Source: Adenanthera pavonina
Taxonomy: Eukaryota > Streptophyta > Magnoliopsida > Fabales > Fabaceae
NCBI GenBank assembly: GCA_026686845.1
Contig: JAIVEN010000007.1
Span: forward strand, 32,299,001 to 32,363,000
Length of the DNA stretch: 64,000 nt
Direction: 5' to 3'
The position numbers and the translations under genes were made by a program. The notes below the pieces were generated by a model. It did not search any database, was not told the DNA's origin, and saw nothing but the letters and a program-made list of their open reading frames with translations. Positions 1-11,448 of the stretch are shown in pieces (position 1 is the first letter of the stretch; each line of letters opens with the position of its first letter).

Positions 1-2216
1 AGAATACAAAAACACACTTCATTAACACCATTTCATCCATTTCAATTTGTGAATTTAGGCCAGAACTGAAGATCTAACCTCAAAACCGAAAAACCCCAAA
101 TTCCAACCTAAGAAAATGGAGAGGGAGGAGTAGAGAACACTTACCAACTTGAATCCAAGCTCTTAATGTCCGAAAATCACTCCCAAATGCCAGAAATCAT
201 GAACCCTAGCAAAGCTCCTCATCGCTCCCTTTGTTTTCTTTCTTTCTGATCATCTGAAATGACCTAGATTTAAATAAAATTCCCAATCCTCGCCACGGTT
301 CCATGGCAGCTAACCACGGTGCCACCTTATTTGGCCATAACACGCCACTGGAATTGGCTCTCGCCGTGGCGGCCCTGCTTCTCACTGCGGCGTGGAGCTC
401 TTTCAGACTCTGCTTGAACCTTCCTTTATCCTATTTTTGTTGGATCAAGAGTTTTGATGATTCCAAACCAACACTCAAGAGCTTGGATTGAAGATATCAA
501 AGGAGATCAAAGCTGTTTCAAGTGAAGATTTGCTGAGTATTTGCTATTAGATCTTTGGTAGGATCTTTGGTTTTTGTTTAGATTGGGTAAAAGATTTTGA
601 TTTGAGAAAAAGACGTTTTCAAACCTTGATTTGAAATTAAATCTTTACTTATTTGGAAAATACTCACAAACAGACGAAGTTTGAAAGTTTAACTGAACTG
701 TCAAGTTGGAAATTCGAACTTTGCCCTTAGACATTCGAATTTCGAGCTAAAACTGAATAAGTCTGAAGAGGTGTCTCTCTGTCAGACGAATTTTGGTCTT
801 TCAAAATTCGAATTTCAATCAAGTCTGAAAGAAGCCTTTTTGTGACAGACGAACTTCACAGTCTCAAAATTCGAATTTCAGACAAAATGTCATTTATGAA
901 AACTAAAGAAATTCGTCTGAAGCTTTGCTAAAGTTCATCTGAAATTAAGAAGAAACTAAGTTTGAAAATGCTCTCTGACAGACGAACTTTAACTTAGCAA
1001 AATTCGAATTTTCACCTGAGTCAAAAAAAAGGGTTACTTTGTGACATTCGAATTTCACTCTTTCAAAATTCGAATTTCAGACAAAACAAAACTTGAGAAA
1101 ATATAGGAAATTCGTCTGAATGCTTGATAAAGTTCATCTGAGATCAAGAGTGATTTCAGTCTCAAAACTGTTCTCTGACAGACGAATTTCACTCTGTCAA
1201 AATTCGAATTTTGAAGAAAGTGAACTACTGTGCCTCTTTAAACGTTCAGTGGATAGACGAATTTTGGGCATCCAAAATTCGAATTTCGAGGGCACTGTAG
1301 CAAATTGAAAACACTGTTCACACTTAACAGAAAATCTTTCTTCTTGAAAATTCGTATGTCACATTGTGGAAAGATTTTATGAGTTTCGAAATTCGAATTT
1401 CACTCTATGGACAGACGAACTTTGCATTTTTACGTTGGAAGCTTTAACCTTCGGTTCCCTCGAAATTCGTCTGTTGGCCAACCGAAATTCGAATTTCAGT
1501 ATGTCAGAAACATTAAATGCGGTTGGTAAACGGATAGTTTTTTCAGAGTAACCGTTGGATAACTTCCCCAACGGATAGATTTAGTCTCTAACGGATATTT
1601 GAGATCAAAATCTATAAATATAACATTATTTGAAGTTGTGGGTAACGAAATTAAACTTGTATATACTGAATTTCTGCTGAATCTTCATCTCAAAAGCTTT
1701 TACCCTTCCAACTTCATTATTTGTACTTAAACCTTCATATCCACTCTATTCAAGAGAGTTATTCATTTGTAAACAATCTACTCTTCATCTGGAAGATAGA
1801 ATTACTTGTGAGGGGTATTCACAAGGGGATTGGGAAGCACATAGAGAAAGTGCTTAGAGAGTTTGAGAGAGCTCAGAACAGAGCATACTCGTGTACTGTG
1901 GCTTTAGCAAGAAGCCCGTTGAAATTCTTGCTGGATAGTGGATAAATCTCAAGAGGTGTCTTGAGGACTGGATGTAGGTCAAGTGGATAGACCGAACCAG
2001 GATAAATCACTGAGTTTTCTTCTTCTTATCTCTACTTTTCAGCTTGCTCTGTTTTACACGTTATTTTCATTATACTGTGATATCTTCACTTGCTTCACTC
2101 TGTGCAGAAAAATTTCAATCTTCCCAATTCACCCCCCTCTTGGGAAGTCAGCCTGGCTAACAATTTTCTCCGGTCCTGAACACAACGCCAAGAAAGATAT
2201 CATGAAGGGTGTTACA
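1..2216 (-). mobile_element. Del/Tekay-like gypsy LTR, minus strand, cut by the window edge
   Basis: A partial minus-strand copy of the long LTR family found about eight times here. Its terminal GGGTGTTACA ends at 2216, which is the LTR's 5' end on the minus strand. Bases 1-437 match the segment with CCACGGTGCC-type GC-rich patches and the reverse complement of a GTAAGTGATC splice-like motif that also occurs at 2332-2341, 6640 and 48050. A copia-type solo LTR (438-2162) interrupts it. After 2216 a plus-strand copy starts in mid-sequence, so this copy probably inserted into that older one, whose 5' part would lie left of the window. The short frame at 303-491 is not a gene. The class follows from TG...CA ends and 5-bp target duplications in sister copies. 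Confidence 0.7.
438..2162 (+). mobile_element. Copia/SIRE-like solo LTR with intact TSD
   Basis: This 1725-bp element starts TGTTGGATCAAG and ends GGCTAACA. It is flanked by a perfect 5-bp target duplication ATTTT (433-437 and 2163-2167), with no internal retrotransposon sequence, so it is a solo LTR. Three other copies of the family lie at 22835-24513 (+), 27973-29630 (-) and 41756-58123 (-, interrupted). Near the 3' end is the CACCCCCCTCTTGGGAAG block shared by all copies. From about 660 to 1500 the LTR holds at least ten TTCGAA-centred palindromes alternating with CAGACGAA motifs. The Copia/SIRE assignment rests on the 41.8-58.1 kb copy, which has an adjacent polypurine tract, and on general resemblance; no reverse transcriptase is present to prove it. 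Confidence 0.8.
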
Positions 2217-4408
2217 TCAGACACAAAAAGAAAAGAAAGAAATGGAGAAGAGAGCATGAAAGCTGTGCTACGGTTTGGAGATCCAACCTTAGGAAGTGAT
2301 TTTCAGCCTCTTGAAGCTTGGATCTTTGTTGGTAAGTGATCCCTACTTCTCCCTCTCCATTTTCTTTGGTTTAAACTTAGGATTTTTCGGTTATATGTTG
2401 GGATTTCTAGTTTGGGCTGAAATCTACCGATTAAAATGGATGAAATGGGGATAATGGAGTGTGATTTGGTGTTCTTGTTTCTTGGATATGAGTTTTGAAG
2501 GGTTTATGTATGATTTAAGCTTAACCCTAGGTTGTGTTCAGTTAGGGCTCTTGAGAATTCGAAATATATGGGATTGATTGATGTTTGAATGGTTCCTAGG
2601 AGCTTAATAATGTATAAATGTGGGTTGGAACCTTGGGTTAAGCCTAATTGGTTGAATTGTGGAATTTAGATATTTTGATTGTATGTTAATTGAGGTATTA
2701 TGTTAATGTGAAGGTGGTTTAGTTGACCGAAAAGCATACAAGTTACATTGGACAACTCTAAAAGTTTGTGGATTCCGCGTGTGTTGAAATTGACAACCAG
2801 AGGTAACCAGGTGTTTGTATTGTATTGTATATATTGTTTGATATTACGTATTTTGTGTATATATGCAAGTTTCTTTCATACCACGATATAAATGTGTTTG
2901 TGTGTATGATTTTCTATATATCGTGGTATGTACATAGCTAGATGATGATTATGATGATGATTAGAGATGATGTGACATGACATGATGCATATATGACATT
3001 GTGATACATGATGATGATGATTATATGATGATACGACATAAGCATCACCACATAGCATTGTGAGATTGTGATATATGGTGGATTGGGTGGTGATGATGAT
3101 GCGATATATGATGATATGATATGATGTATGATTAGGGAGGATAGGGATGGGATCTCTATGTCTAAATCCTCCCTTATGGCCGGGGGAGCTAGACGGCAGA
3201 GGATTGTACCTTCCCTAAATGGCCACTAATTCAAGGTGGTCCAGGGAAAGGAGAACCACAATCTGAACATTAGTGTTACCTTTGGCCTGGTGCACTAGTA
3301 AGAGGTTAGCTCGGTGATGTCCCAGAATCAGTCTTCAACGACTATCCTATGATGACGACAGCTCGTGGTTCTAGCTGTGTGTGAGGGAGACATGTATGGC
3401 ATTTCATTTTGTATTGCATTCATGAGACTATATGAGATATATGTATATATATATGTGTGGTTGTTCTCGGTTATTGAGACATTGTCTCACACCCTCCTTT
3501 CCCATAAACTAACCCTTTCAGGTGAGGGTTCTGGCACTAGTCTTGAGAAGACAAGGGAGTAGCATCGGACATGGGAATACTAGGTTTATGTAGTGTATGT
3601 TTATTTGGACATGTATCTTATGCCAAGTAGGATAGATGGTTTGTAACTAAGTGATGTTTGATATTGTTATTGTAATGGATATGATGTTATGAATGTGGAA
3701 TTGTGTTGTATGTGATGTGTATGATAGATAGTGGTGTATGTGTGGTTCGGGGTGTTAAGGAGTCAGTGTGGTAGTGTTTGTGAGCCCAAAGGTAGAATTG
3801 GGCCATGTCGGTGTGTTTTAGGTTTTGTAGTTTGTTTTGTCAAATGGGGTTAAGAGGGTCAAATTTCAGAGGAGTGGTTCCTTTGGGGTGAAACCTCTTC
3901 GGAGAAGTTGGTTAAGTAGTCTAGGACCGGTGTAAATGGTCCCAAGTGGTTGAATTGCCTTTGGTGGCAAATGAGAGTTGTGAGTTGTGAGTTTTGGTAA
4001 AAAAGTATGCAGGTATCCAGAATCTCCATACGAAGTTGGTTTGAGGTGAAATTAGTATATATGGATAGAATGGGACTATATTGACTTGTAGAAGTTGGAA
4101 TTAAGTCAATCAGAGGTGGGAGCATAAAGTTATGTGCATCGAAAGTTTATCCTGGTGTTAAAATTTTACTGGTGTGGAAATCAGGAGAGGGTGTCGCGAC
4201 ACCAGGGAGTCAGGTCGCGGTGCCAGTGAAGTCAGTAGCCATTCAAAAATAGAGGAGGGCTAGAGCCGTGGCGATACTATAGCAGCTGCGGCCCCAGCGC
4301 AATTTCTGATGTTGTTTGGAAAGGTGTATTTGAGATGTTTGGATTGTGTTTGGTTGGTTTTTGAAGTTTTTGGTTAAGGCAGGAGGTGTTTGAGAGTAAG
4401 GTGTTACA
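2217..4408 (+). mobile_element. Del/Tekay-like gypsy LTR, plus strand, 5' part displaced
   Basis: A plus-strand copy of the TGTAACACC...GTTACA LTR family that lacks its first ~240 bases and ends GGTGTTACA at 4408. It contains the family landmarks in order: the splice-like GGTAAGTGATCCC (about 2331), the inverted repeat CATACCACGATAT (2878) / ATATCGTGGTATG (2918), ATG/ATGATG-rich simple sequence (2940-3130), the TGAGACATTGTCTCAC palindrome (3477-3492), and a CATAAAGTTATG block near 4123. Small frames in it are products of ATGATG repeats and are not genes. The missing 5' end is best explained by insertion of the minus-strand copy that ends at 2216. Confidence 0.75.
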
Positions 4409-7400
4409 AGAAGCAGGGCTGCCACGGCGAGCGAGCTGGAAACCTGGATATCATGTTTTAGGATATATATATGTGTATATTAACAACTTATCGCTCGTCA
4501 TGGGGCCAGACACCAAATTTCTATAAATTAGAAGCCATTTTAGTCGAATGCGGAAGAAGAAACCAAGGGAGAAATGAGAGTGTTCTGTTAGGGCACGCAA
4601 AATCTAATTTGGGGAGATGATTTGTAGACTCTAAAGGCTTCAATTTTGGTTGTTAAGTGATTCTTAACCTCTTCTCCTCTCTTTTTTCTTCGATTTTGGT
4701 GTTGAATTCAAGTATATATTTGGGAATCTCGATTTGGTCTGATTCTATCAATTAAAATGGTTATAAAGGGATTAAAGAGAGCTTTGGGTGTGAGTTTTGG
4801 TTGGATTGTGATGAGTTTGAGTGGAATTATAGGAGGAAAATTGTAGAGGGAGTGTGAAATTTGAGATGTATGAGAATGATTACGATGTGGATAATTAAGT
4901 AGAGTTCATTAGTGTGTAATTATGTTGTTGGAAAGCTTGAATGGCTAAATGGTGAATTTTGGTTGTTATGAGGATTATGTTGATTGGGAATATTATGACA
5001 TTGTAGTGCTTGATCGGTTGATAAGAGAAGTTCAAGTTATGGTTGGCAACCTGAGAGCTTATAAGAATTGTGTGTGTAGTGTCGGCAATTTAAGATAACT
5101 GGGTGTTTGTGATATATGTGTTATATGTTAACATGCGTGTGTGTTTGTGTGTGCGCGCATGTTTTTTTTCATACCATGATATTGATTGTATATGTGTATG
5201 GTTTTTCTACATATCATGATATGCACACGGTTAGATGAAGTATGGATTTAGATTCCGTGGCATTAGTATATGATGATAAGGAACATGATATTACTTGTGA
5301 TTTCAGAGCATGCTAGCATGACATTGATGAGTATGATAATGGTGATTATCGCATTGTGACATGGCATGAACATCATCACCAATGAACATTGTGAGAAATG
5401 GTAGATCAGGTGGTGATGATGATATATGATATGGTAAAACAAGGAAGGGATCCCTGCCGCTAAATCTTATCTTATGGTCTGGAGAGCCAAGCGGTAGTGA
5501 ATTACATTTTCCCTAAATAACCACCAATTCATGGTGGTCTAGGGGAAGGAGAGTTACGATCCAAGCATTAGTGTGACCTTTGATTGGGTGCACTAGTGTG
5601 AGGTGAGCTTGGTAATATCCCGGAATCAGTTTTCACCGGTAGTTGGAAGGGAATCACTTATTGAAATGTCTTGTGATGACGTCAACTTATGGTTCTAGCC
5701 ATGTATAAAGGAGACATGCATACCATAACATTTTACATCGCACAACATCATTTGCATATATGTGTGGCATTGATGATATTATTGTATGTGTGTGTTTGTC
5801 CCGGTTACTGAGACCTTATCTCACACCCCCTCCCATGACTAACATTTTAGGTGAAGACTCTGGTACTAGCTAGGAGAAGAACAAGGAGTTACAGTTCTCT
5901 CCATCTTCAAGAATACCCCGTGTAATTGGTAGTTTACCATTCAGTTTATGTAATATTATGCCCAGTAGATTATTGTTGTTTGGTTGTGTGTATGAGTATC
6001 CTGGGGTATTGCTTAGCATGTGATGTAATGATGTTGATAGAATGATAATGACGATGATGTTTAGATGATATAGATGATCATGTAATGGTATTGATGATGA
6101 TGGATGGATGATGTGTGCTATTTAGGGTTTATATGTGTGTGATAATGGTTTAGATGTCGGTATGGGTCAGTAATGTTGAAGCATGTGTTTGGAAGCCAGA
6201 ATTGCTGTATATGGGAGCCCAAAGGGTTTTTGGACCTTGTATGTGTGTTTTTGGCATATAGCCCATGTTGTGAATTTGGGGTTCAAAGGGGTCAAATGTA
6301 ACACCCTTCATGACTTTGTTTTGGCATTGTGTGCAGAACTGGAGGAAATAGGGTGGAGGAAGGCTCAAGTGAAGGAAAAATTGAGCTTCATGCCACGTCT
6401 AGAAGCAGGGCCATAGTGACAAGAGCAAGTCCAGTGGCGTTGTTTTAGTTGAAACATGGTGGAGCCGCGGTGAAACTCGGGTTTTTGGTTTAAATCAGAA
6501 ACATTTCAAAAGAATAGAAAGAAAGAAATGAAGGGAACGACGGAGAAGAACGTAAGAGCTGTGCTAGGGTTCGATATTTTTGGGCATTGGAAGTGATTTT
6601 CGGACCTCAAGAGCTTGGATTCACGTGGGTAAGTGATCTCTACTCCTCTCTCTCCAGTTTTCTTTGGTTGAATTTGGGATTTTTTGGTTATACATTGGAA
6701 TTTCCGGTTTGGGCTAAAATCGAACGATTGAAATTGATGATATGGGGTTCAGGAAGTGTGTTTTGGCATTCTTGTTGTTTGTATGTGAGTTTTGAAGGGT
6801 TTATGCATGATTGGAGCTTAATCCTAGGTTGTTTTCGGTTAATGCTCTTGGGAATCTGAAGTGTATGTGGTTGAGTAGTGTTTGAATGGTTCTTAAGAGC
6901 TTATTGATGCATGAAAGGGGTGTTGGAACCTTGAGTTAGGTCTAAAGTGGTTGAATTATGGTTTTGGATAAATAGTCATATTGTGTTGCTTGAAGATTTG
7001 TGATATTGTGAAGGTTGTTTGGTAGCCTGTGAGGGGTTTAAGTATGTTGGACAACTCGAGAAGCTTGTGGAAACCGTGTGTGTGTGATAATGATAATTAA
7101 GGTAATCGGGTGTTTGTTTGTATTGTATTATTTGTATTGTATGATAGTATGTATATTGGTGTATATATGTATGTTTCTTTCATACCACGATATACATGTG
7201 TTTGTGTGTACTATTTTCCATATATCGTGGTATGCACACAGCTAGATGTTGATTATGATGATGATTACATATGTGATGATTATATTGATATGATATGACA
7301 TGATGCATATCATGACATTGAGATGATGATGATTATTATATGATGATACATGATCATCACCATATGGCATTGTGAGATTGTGATATATGGCGGATTGGGT

Positions 7401-9324
7401 GGTGATGATGTGATGACTATATGATATATGATAATATATTTTAGGGGGGATAAGGATGTACTATATATATGTTATGGAGGATAAGGATGGGATCCCTGCG
7501 GCTAAATCTCCTCCTATGGCTAGGAGGGGAAAGGCGCGCAGTGAACTGCACTTTCCCTAAATCACCATCAATTCGTGATGGTCTAGGAGAAGGAGAGCCA
7601 CGGTCTGAACATTAGTGTTACCTTTGGCCGGGTACACTAATGGGAGGTGAGCTTGGTGATGTCCCGGAATCAGTCTTCACCGACTATTGGAAGGGAATTA
7701 CCTATATGAAATGTCCTATTATGATGATATCCCGTGGTTCTAGTTGTGTGCGAGGGAGACATACATTCCATTAATTTCACATTGTATTCATGGATTGTAG
7801 GAGTTATATATGTATATATATATATATGTGTGTGTGTGTGTGGTTATCCCCGGTTACTGAGATATTGTCTCACACCCCTCTCCCATAACTAACCTTTCAG
7901 GTTATGGTTCCGGCACTAGTCCTGAGAAGCCGACGAAGTAGCATTGGACGTGGGAGTATTAGGTCTATGTAATATTTGTGTAATTTGGATATGTATCTTG
8001 TGCCAAGTAGGATATAAGGTTTTGTGATGAATGTATGACATGGATATGGATTGAATGAATGTTGTTGGTATGTTATGTATGTGGAATTGTGTTGTGTGTT
8101 GTGTATACTGGATGGTGGTATATATGTGATTCGGGGTGTTGAGGAATCAGTGTGGTAGTGTTTGTAAGCCCAAAGGTGGAATTGGGAATTTTTGGTGTGT
8201 TTTGGGGTAGGTAGCCTAATTTATCAATTGGGGTTCAAGGGGGTCAAATCTCAAAGGAGTGGTTCCTTTGAGGTGAAACCTCTTTGAACAAGTTGGTTAA
8301 GTGGTTTAGGACCTGTGTGAATGGTCCAGGTTGGTTAAATTGTCTTTGGTGGCAAATGGGAAGTATGGATGGTGAGTTTTGGTCAAAAAGTAGCTATAAC
8401 GGTGTCGGGTATCCAGATTCTCCATACAGAGTTAGATTGAGGTAAAGTTGGTGTCTTTGGTTAGTTTGAGACTTGATTGACTTCTAGGAGTTGTAATCAA
8501 GTCAATCGGAGGTTGGAGCATAAAGTTATGGGCTTCCGAAGTTCGCCCCGGTGCTGGATTTTACTAGTGTGGAAAACCAACAGGGGGCGCCGTGGTCCCA
8601 GGAAGCTGGCCACGATGCTAGAGAGTCCTGTAGTGATGTAAAACAGGAGAGGTTTGGAGCCACGGCGATACTATAGTGGCTATGGCCCCAACCCAGATTT
8701 TGATGTTGTTTGGTTCATTTCCGTTGTTCTAAAGTTTTGGGCGGTTGTTTTAGTATGTTTGGGTTGTGTTTGGTTGGGTTTTGAAGGTTTTGGTAAGTTT
8801 GGAGATGTTTGAAGGTAGGGTGTTACATCAATTCTCAAATGAGTGGTTCATCTAAGATGTAACCTTTGTGATTAAGTTGGTGGAGCCAAATAAGACCTAT
8901 GCGGATTGTCTGTAGTGTTTAAATTGCCTTTCGTGGCAATCAAAGCACTTAAGATATGAGTTTTGGCAAAAAAAAAAGGCTAAAACAGTGTTGGGTGTCC
9001 GAATTCTCTATGTGGAGATGGATTTGAGTGGAATTAGTGTCTATAAATAGATTGGGACAAGATTGACTTGTAAGAGTTAAAATTAGGTCAATCAAAAGTC
9101 GGACCACGAAGTTGTGCGTGATGAAAATTCGCTCAAAAAATCAGTAATTTGCTGATACAAGATCTGATACAGGTGCCACGGCGCTAAGTGTTACTATCTC
9201 TCCCAGGTTGTGGTTACACTGTAACTTGCCATGGCCCAGCTCTACTTTGCTGTTATTCAGAGTTTTTCCATGTTTTTGATGTTCAAAGGGTTGTTTTCGG
9301 GTCTTTTGGAAGTATGTTGTTACA
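4409..9324 (+). mobile_element. Older Del/Tekay-like LTR, split by a younger copy of itself
   Basis: A more diverged plus-strand copy whose two visible parts are 4409-6296 and 8828-9324, ending GTTGTTACA at 9324. The middle is a younger member of the same family (6297-8827). Continuity is shown by the text: the host reads GGGGTCAAA up to 6296 and resumes TCAATTCTCAAATGAGTGG after the insert, matching the uninterrupted GGGGTCAAATCTCAAAGGAG block of sister copies (8237-8256). Its own 5' part is missing because the copy ending at 4408 sits in front of it. It inserted into a LINE whose 3' end follows directly at 9325. Confidence 0.7.
6297..8827 (+). mobile_element. Complete Del/Tekay-like solo LTR, nested in an older copy
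   Basis: A 2531-bp full-length copy, TGTAACACCC (6297) to GGGTGTTACA (8827), with 10-bp inverted ends. The target duplication is TCAAA (6292-6296) and TCAAT (8828-8832), one mismatch. It holds the whole set of family landmarks: GC-rich patches, the splice-like GGTAAGTGATC near 6638, the perfect CATACCACGATAT/ATATCGTGGTATG hairpin at 7181-7233, the TGAGATATTGTCTCAC palindrome near 7858, and the GGTTCCGGCACTAGTCC block after a TTTCAGG acceptor-like site. No gag or pol is present, so it is a solo LTR or an LTR-only derivative. Frames at 6183-6416, 6587-6859 and 7110-7298 are not credible genes. Confidence 0.8.
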
Positions 9325-9519
9325 AAAGACAGCCGACTGGCTTACTAAGTCTATTAATAAGGGGTGTTCCTTGTCGTTGAGGATTTGGATGCCCTGTCTC
9401 TCTTTCTTTCTTTGTTGCATTTAGATTTAAGCTTATCTTGACTGATGTTGTTTGATGTACTTAGACTCCCTTTATTCTCTGTCAATGCATTTCAGTTTGT
9501 TAGGCCAAAAAAAAAAAAA
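9325..9519 (+). mobile_element. LINE 3' end with poly(A) tail (copy 1)
   Basis: Just after the LTR, the plus strand reads ADWLTKSINKG, resembling the end of the RNase H domain at the C-terminus of plant LINEs (usually ..ADWLAK..). A short 3' untranslated stretch follows, with TTTGATGTACTTAGACTCCC, then an A-run at 9507-9519. The same block with the same tail and the same 120 bp beyond the tail occurs at 41426-41755, so the LINE was in place before the segment was duplicated. The 5' part is lost or displaced by the LTR. Assignment to a LINE is by motif and tail only. Confidence 0.55.
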
Positions 9520-10134
9520 GAGAAAGGATATAACAATTTTGAGAGCAGTTTCCATTTGTTGCCACATTTTATTTTATATTAACACGTTAAATAAAATAAA
9601 ATGATCCTGGCTAAAAAAATAAAATAAAATAAAATTATAGGCAAAGCGCTAAATTTCTTTATTTTATAAAAGATATTTAATCATAATTTTTACCAGACTA
9701 TGTCCAGCAATTTTAGGACCTTTGGCCAAAATTCTTGGAGGGGCCTAATATAAGTATTTTCATATCATTTTTCTAACTTTTTAAGCTGCAAAATCATTTG
9801 TTAAAGTTTTATAATCAACCAATTCTAACACTTTAAGTATACTTAATCCATTCAATCTATCTTATAATATTGTTAATGTTTCTTATCCCACTTGATTTGG
9901 AATTCAAGTACCATAATTACCTTTAATTTTGTGCAATTATTAAAAAAATTTCCTACATTTTTTATTTCAATTCGTTAGCAACGAATAAATGAAATATAGC
10001 AATTTACTAATGGAATTGAAATTTGAGTATAGAAGAAGGGAGGGGGTATAAAGCTAAGTTGTAAGAGGCCTAAAGGCCATTGCCTTAGTCGCCAAGAGCA
10101 AACTACATCCCTAATTTTTACTCATTAGAAAACT
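9520..10134. other. AT-rich spacer, no gene seen
   Basis: The first ~120 bp (to about 9640) repeat at 41640-41755 beyond the second LINE tail. The rest is AT-rich. The paired GGCCAAA / GGCCTAAAGGCC blocks at about 9720-9760 and 10060-10090 could be the ends of a decayed non-autonomous DNA element, but I could not match terminal repeats. No coding signal. Confidence 0.5.
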
Positions 10135-10630
10135 CACAGTTTTTTATATACATATTTTAAAATTATCGTAGCTGTATTTTTAAATTTAAATTAAAATTTT
10201 AATAATTTAAAAGTATTATTTTAGTCTTTTAATTTTATCCCAAATTTTAATTTAGTCATTATTTAATTTTATTAAGTTTCTTTCTAATCATTTAACTTCA
10301 AAATACAGTAGTTTTTTTCTTGGATTACACTGTTAATTTGGAGATTTATCATTACATAAAGGAATTATCAATAAACATATTATATTATACCTATTTAAAT
10401 ATATAAAATATATATAGCATTAATTCCTATAACGAAATGAAACGAAAGGAGCAGTACATTAACTTTTGTTGGCAAATGAGACTATAGTTCTTTTTTTAAT
10501 CCCAAAGAAGGTTTTTCTAACTATACTTGAAATGAAACGAATTTGATGAGGTTGAGGAGGGACTGGAAAAACCAAGGATCAAAAGTTCAAAACGGTGGGT
10601 GATTAATGTCAATAATGATAACCTTTTTTA

Positions 10631-10893
10631 CTCCCACTGGTCTTTAATATAAGATCATTTTAACCGAATCACGTGAAATAAGAAGGGGAGTTAAAACTAA
10701 TTAACTACCTCGATTTCTCTGAAAATCCCAATATTTTTCCTAAAATACCCTTATTTAATCTCTCTCTTTTTCTCTTTGGATACATTAAATAGGGGCATTT
10801 TTTGGAAATATATAATAAATATCACCTCATATATTATAAAGGATCTTATATTTAGGATCAAATCAAAAGATCCTATATATAGGACCGGGGGAG
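10631..10893. mobile_element. Stowaway-like MITE
   Basis: 263 bp with terminal inverted repeats: CTCCCACTGGTCTTTAATAT at the left, and on the right the reverse complement of CTCCCCCGGTCCTATATATA. It is flanked by TA on both sides (10629-10630, 10894-10895), as expected for Tc1/mariner-related Stowaway MITEs. There is no coding capacity. A related copy spans about 34531-34570 plus 37483-37715 and is interrupted by a gypsy LTR. Confidence 0.75.
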
Positions 10894-11169
10894 TATTTTA
10901 TTAGCAGAGAGTCAGGGAAACAATCCATTGTTTTCTTCGGCCATGTGTCTGTCTTTCTGAAAGTCATATGCTTTTCCGCGAAACTCAATGTTACGAAGCC
11001 ACATCGTTTTTGTCGCTCCCATGGGGGAAGCCGGAAGTATATTTCATGGGAAATTGCAATCACCGAGCTGTTCACAACATCATGGTGGAAGCCAGGAGTA
11101 CATTTCAACCAAAAAAATTAGAATATATATATATATATATCATAGCATATGTACTGAATTATATAAAAA

Positions 11170-11448
11170 TACTATGATCCAAAATATAAAGAGTTTCTAA
11201 CTACTTTACATATATTAAGCAAAGTTAGTTACACTCTTAAATTTTTTAAAAAAACTTAATATCCCATTTTTACTCTTATTAATTATCAATAATTAAAGTT
11301 ATTTTCACTCTTTTTCATTACAAGTTATAAGACTAGTCATCAATAAATAGAGATAAAAAAGGTAAACTACTGCTAAAGATTACATAACACTTCATATTAT
11401 GAATCGAAGAAAGATTTTAAAAAATCCTTTATATTTTGGACTAAAGAA
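11170..11448. mobile_element. Possible second MITE
   Basis: An inverted pair GATCCAAAATATAAAGAG (11177-11194) and its near reverse complement CCTTTATATTTTGGACTA (about 11427-11444) bounds about 280 bp of AT-rich sequence without an open frame. Size and AT content fit a Stowaway-type MITE, but the exact ends and TA duplication are not clean. Confidence 0.45.

Noticed and set aside
660..1500. A CRISPR-like or satellite array, suggested by regularly spaced TTCGAA palindromes
   Set aside because: Unit spacing varies, orientation alternates, there are no unique spacers, and the array is inside an LTR with a clean target duplication in a plant genome.
2876..3058. A histidine-rich small protein (minus strand)
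   Set aside because: The histidines come from an ATG/ATGATG simple repeat; equivalent LTR copies do not preserve the frame.
10863..11200. Three overlapping small frames on both strands upstream of the Helitron
   Set aside because: There is no recognisable domain or splice context, and the interval is absent upstream of P450 copy 2, so a conserved gene is unlikely.
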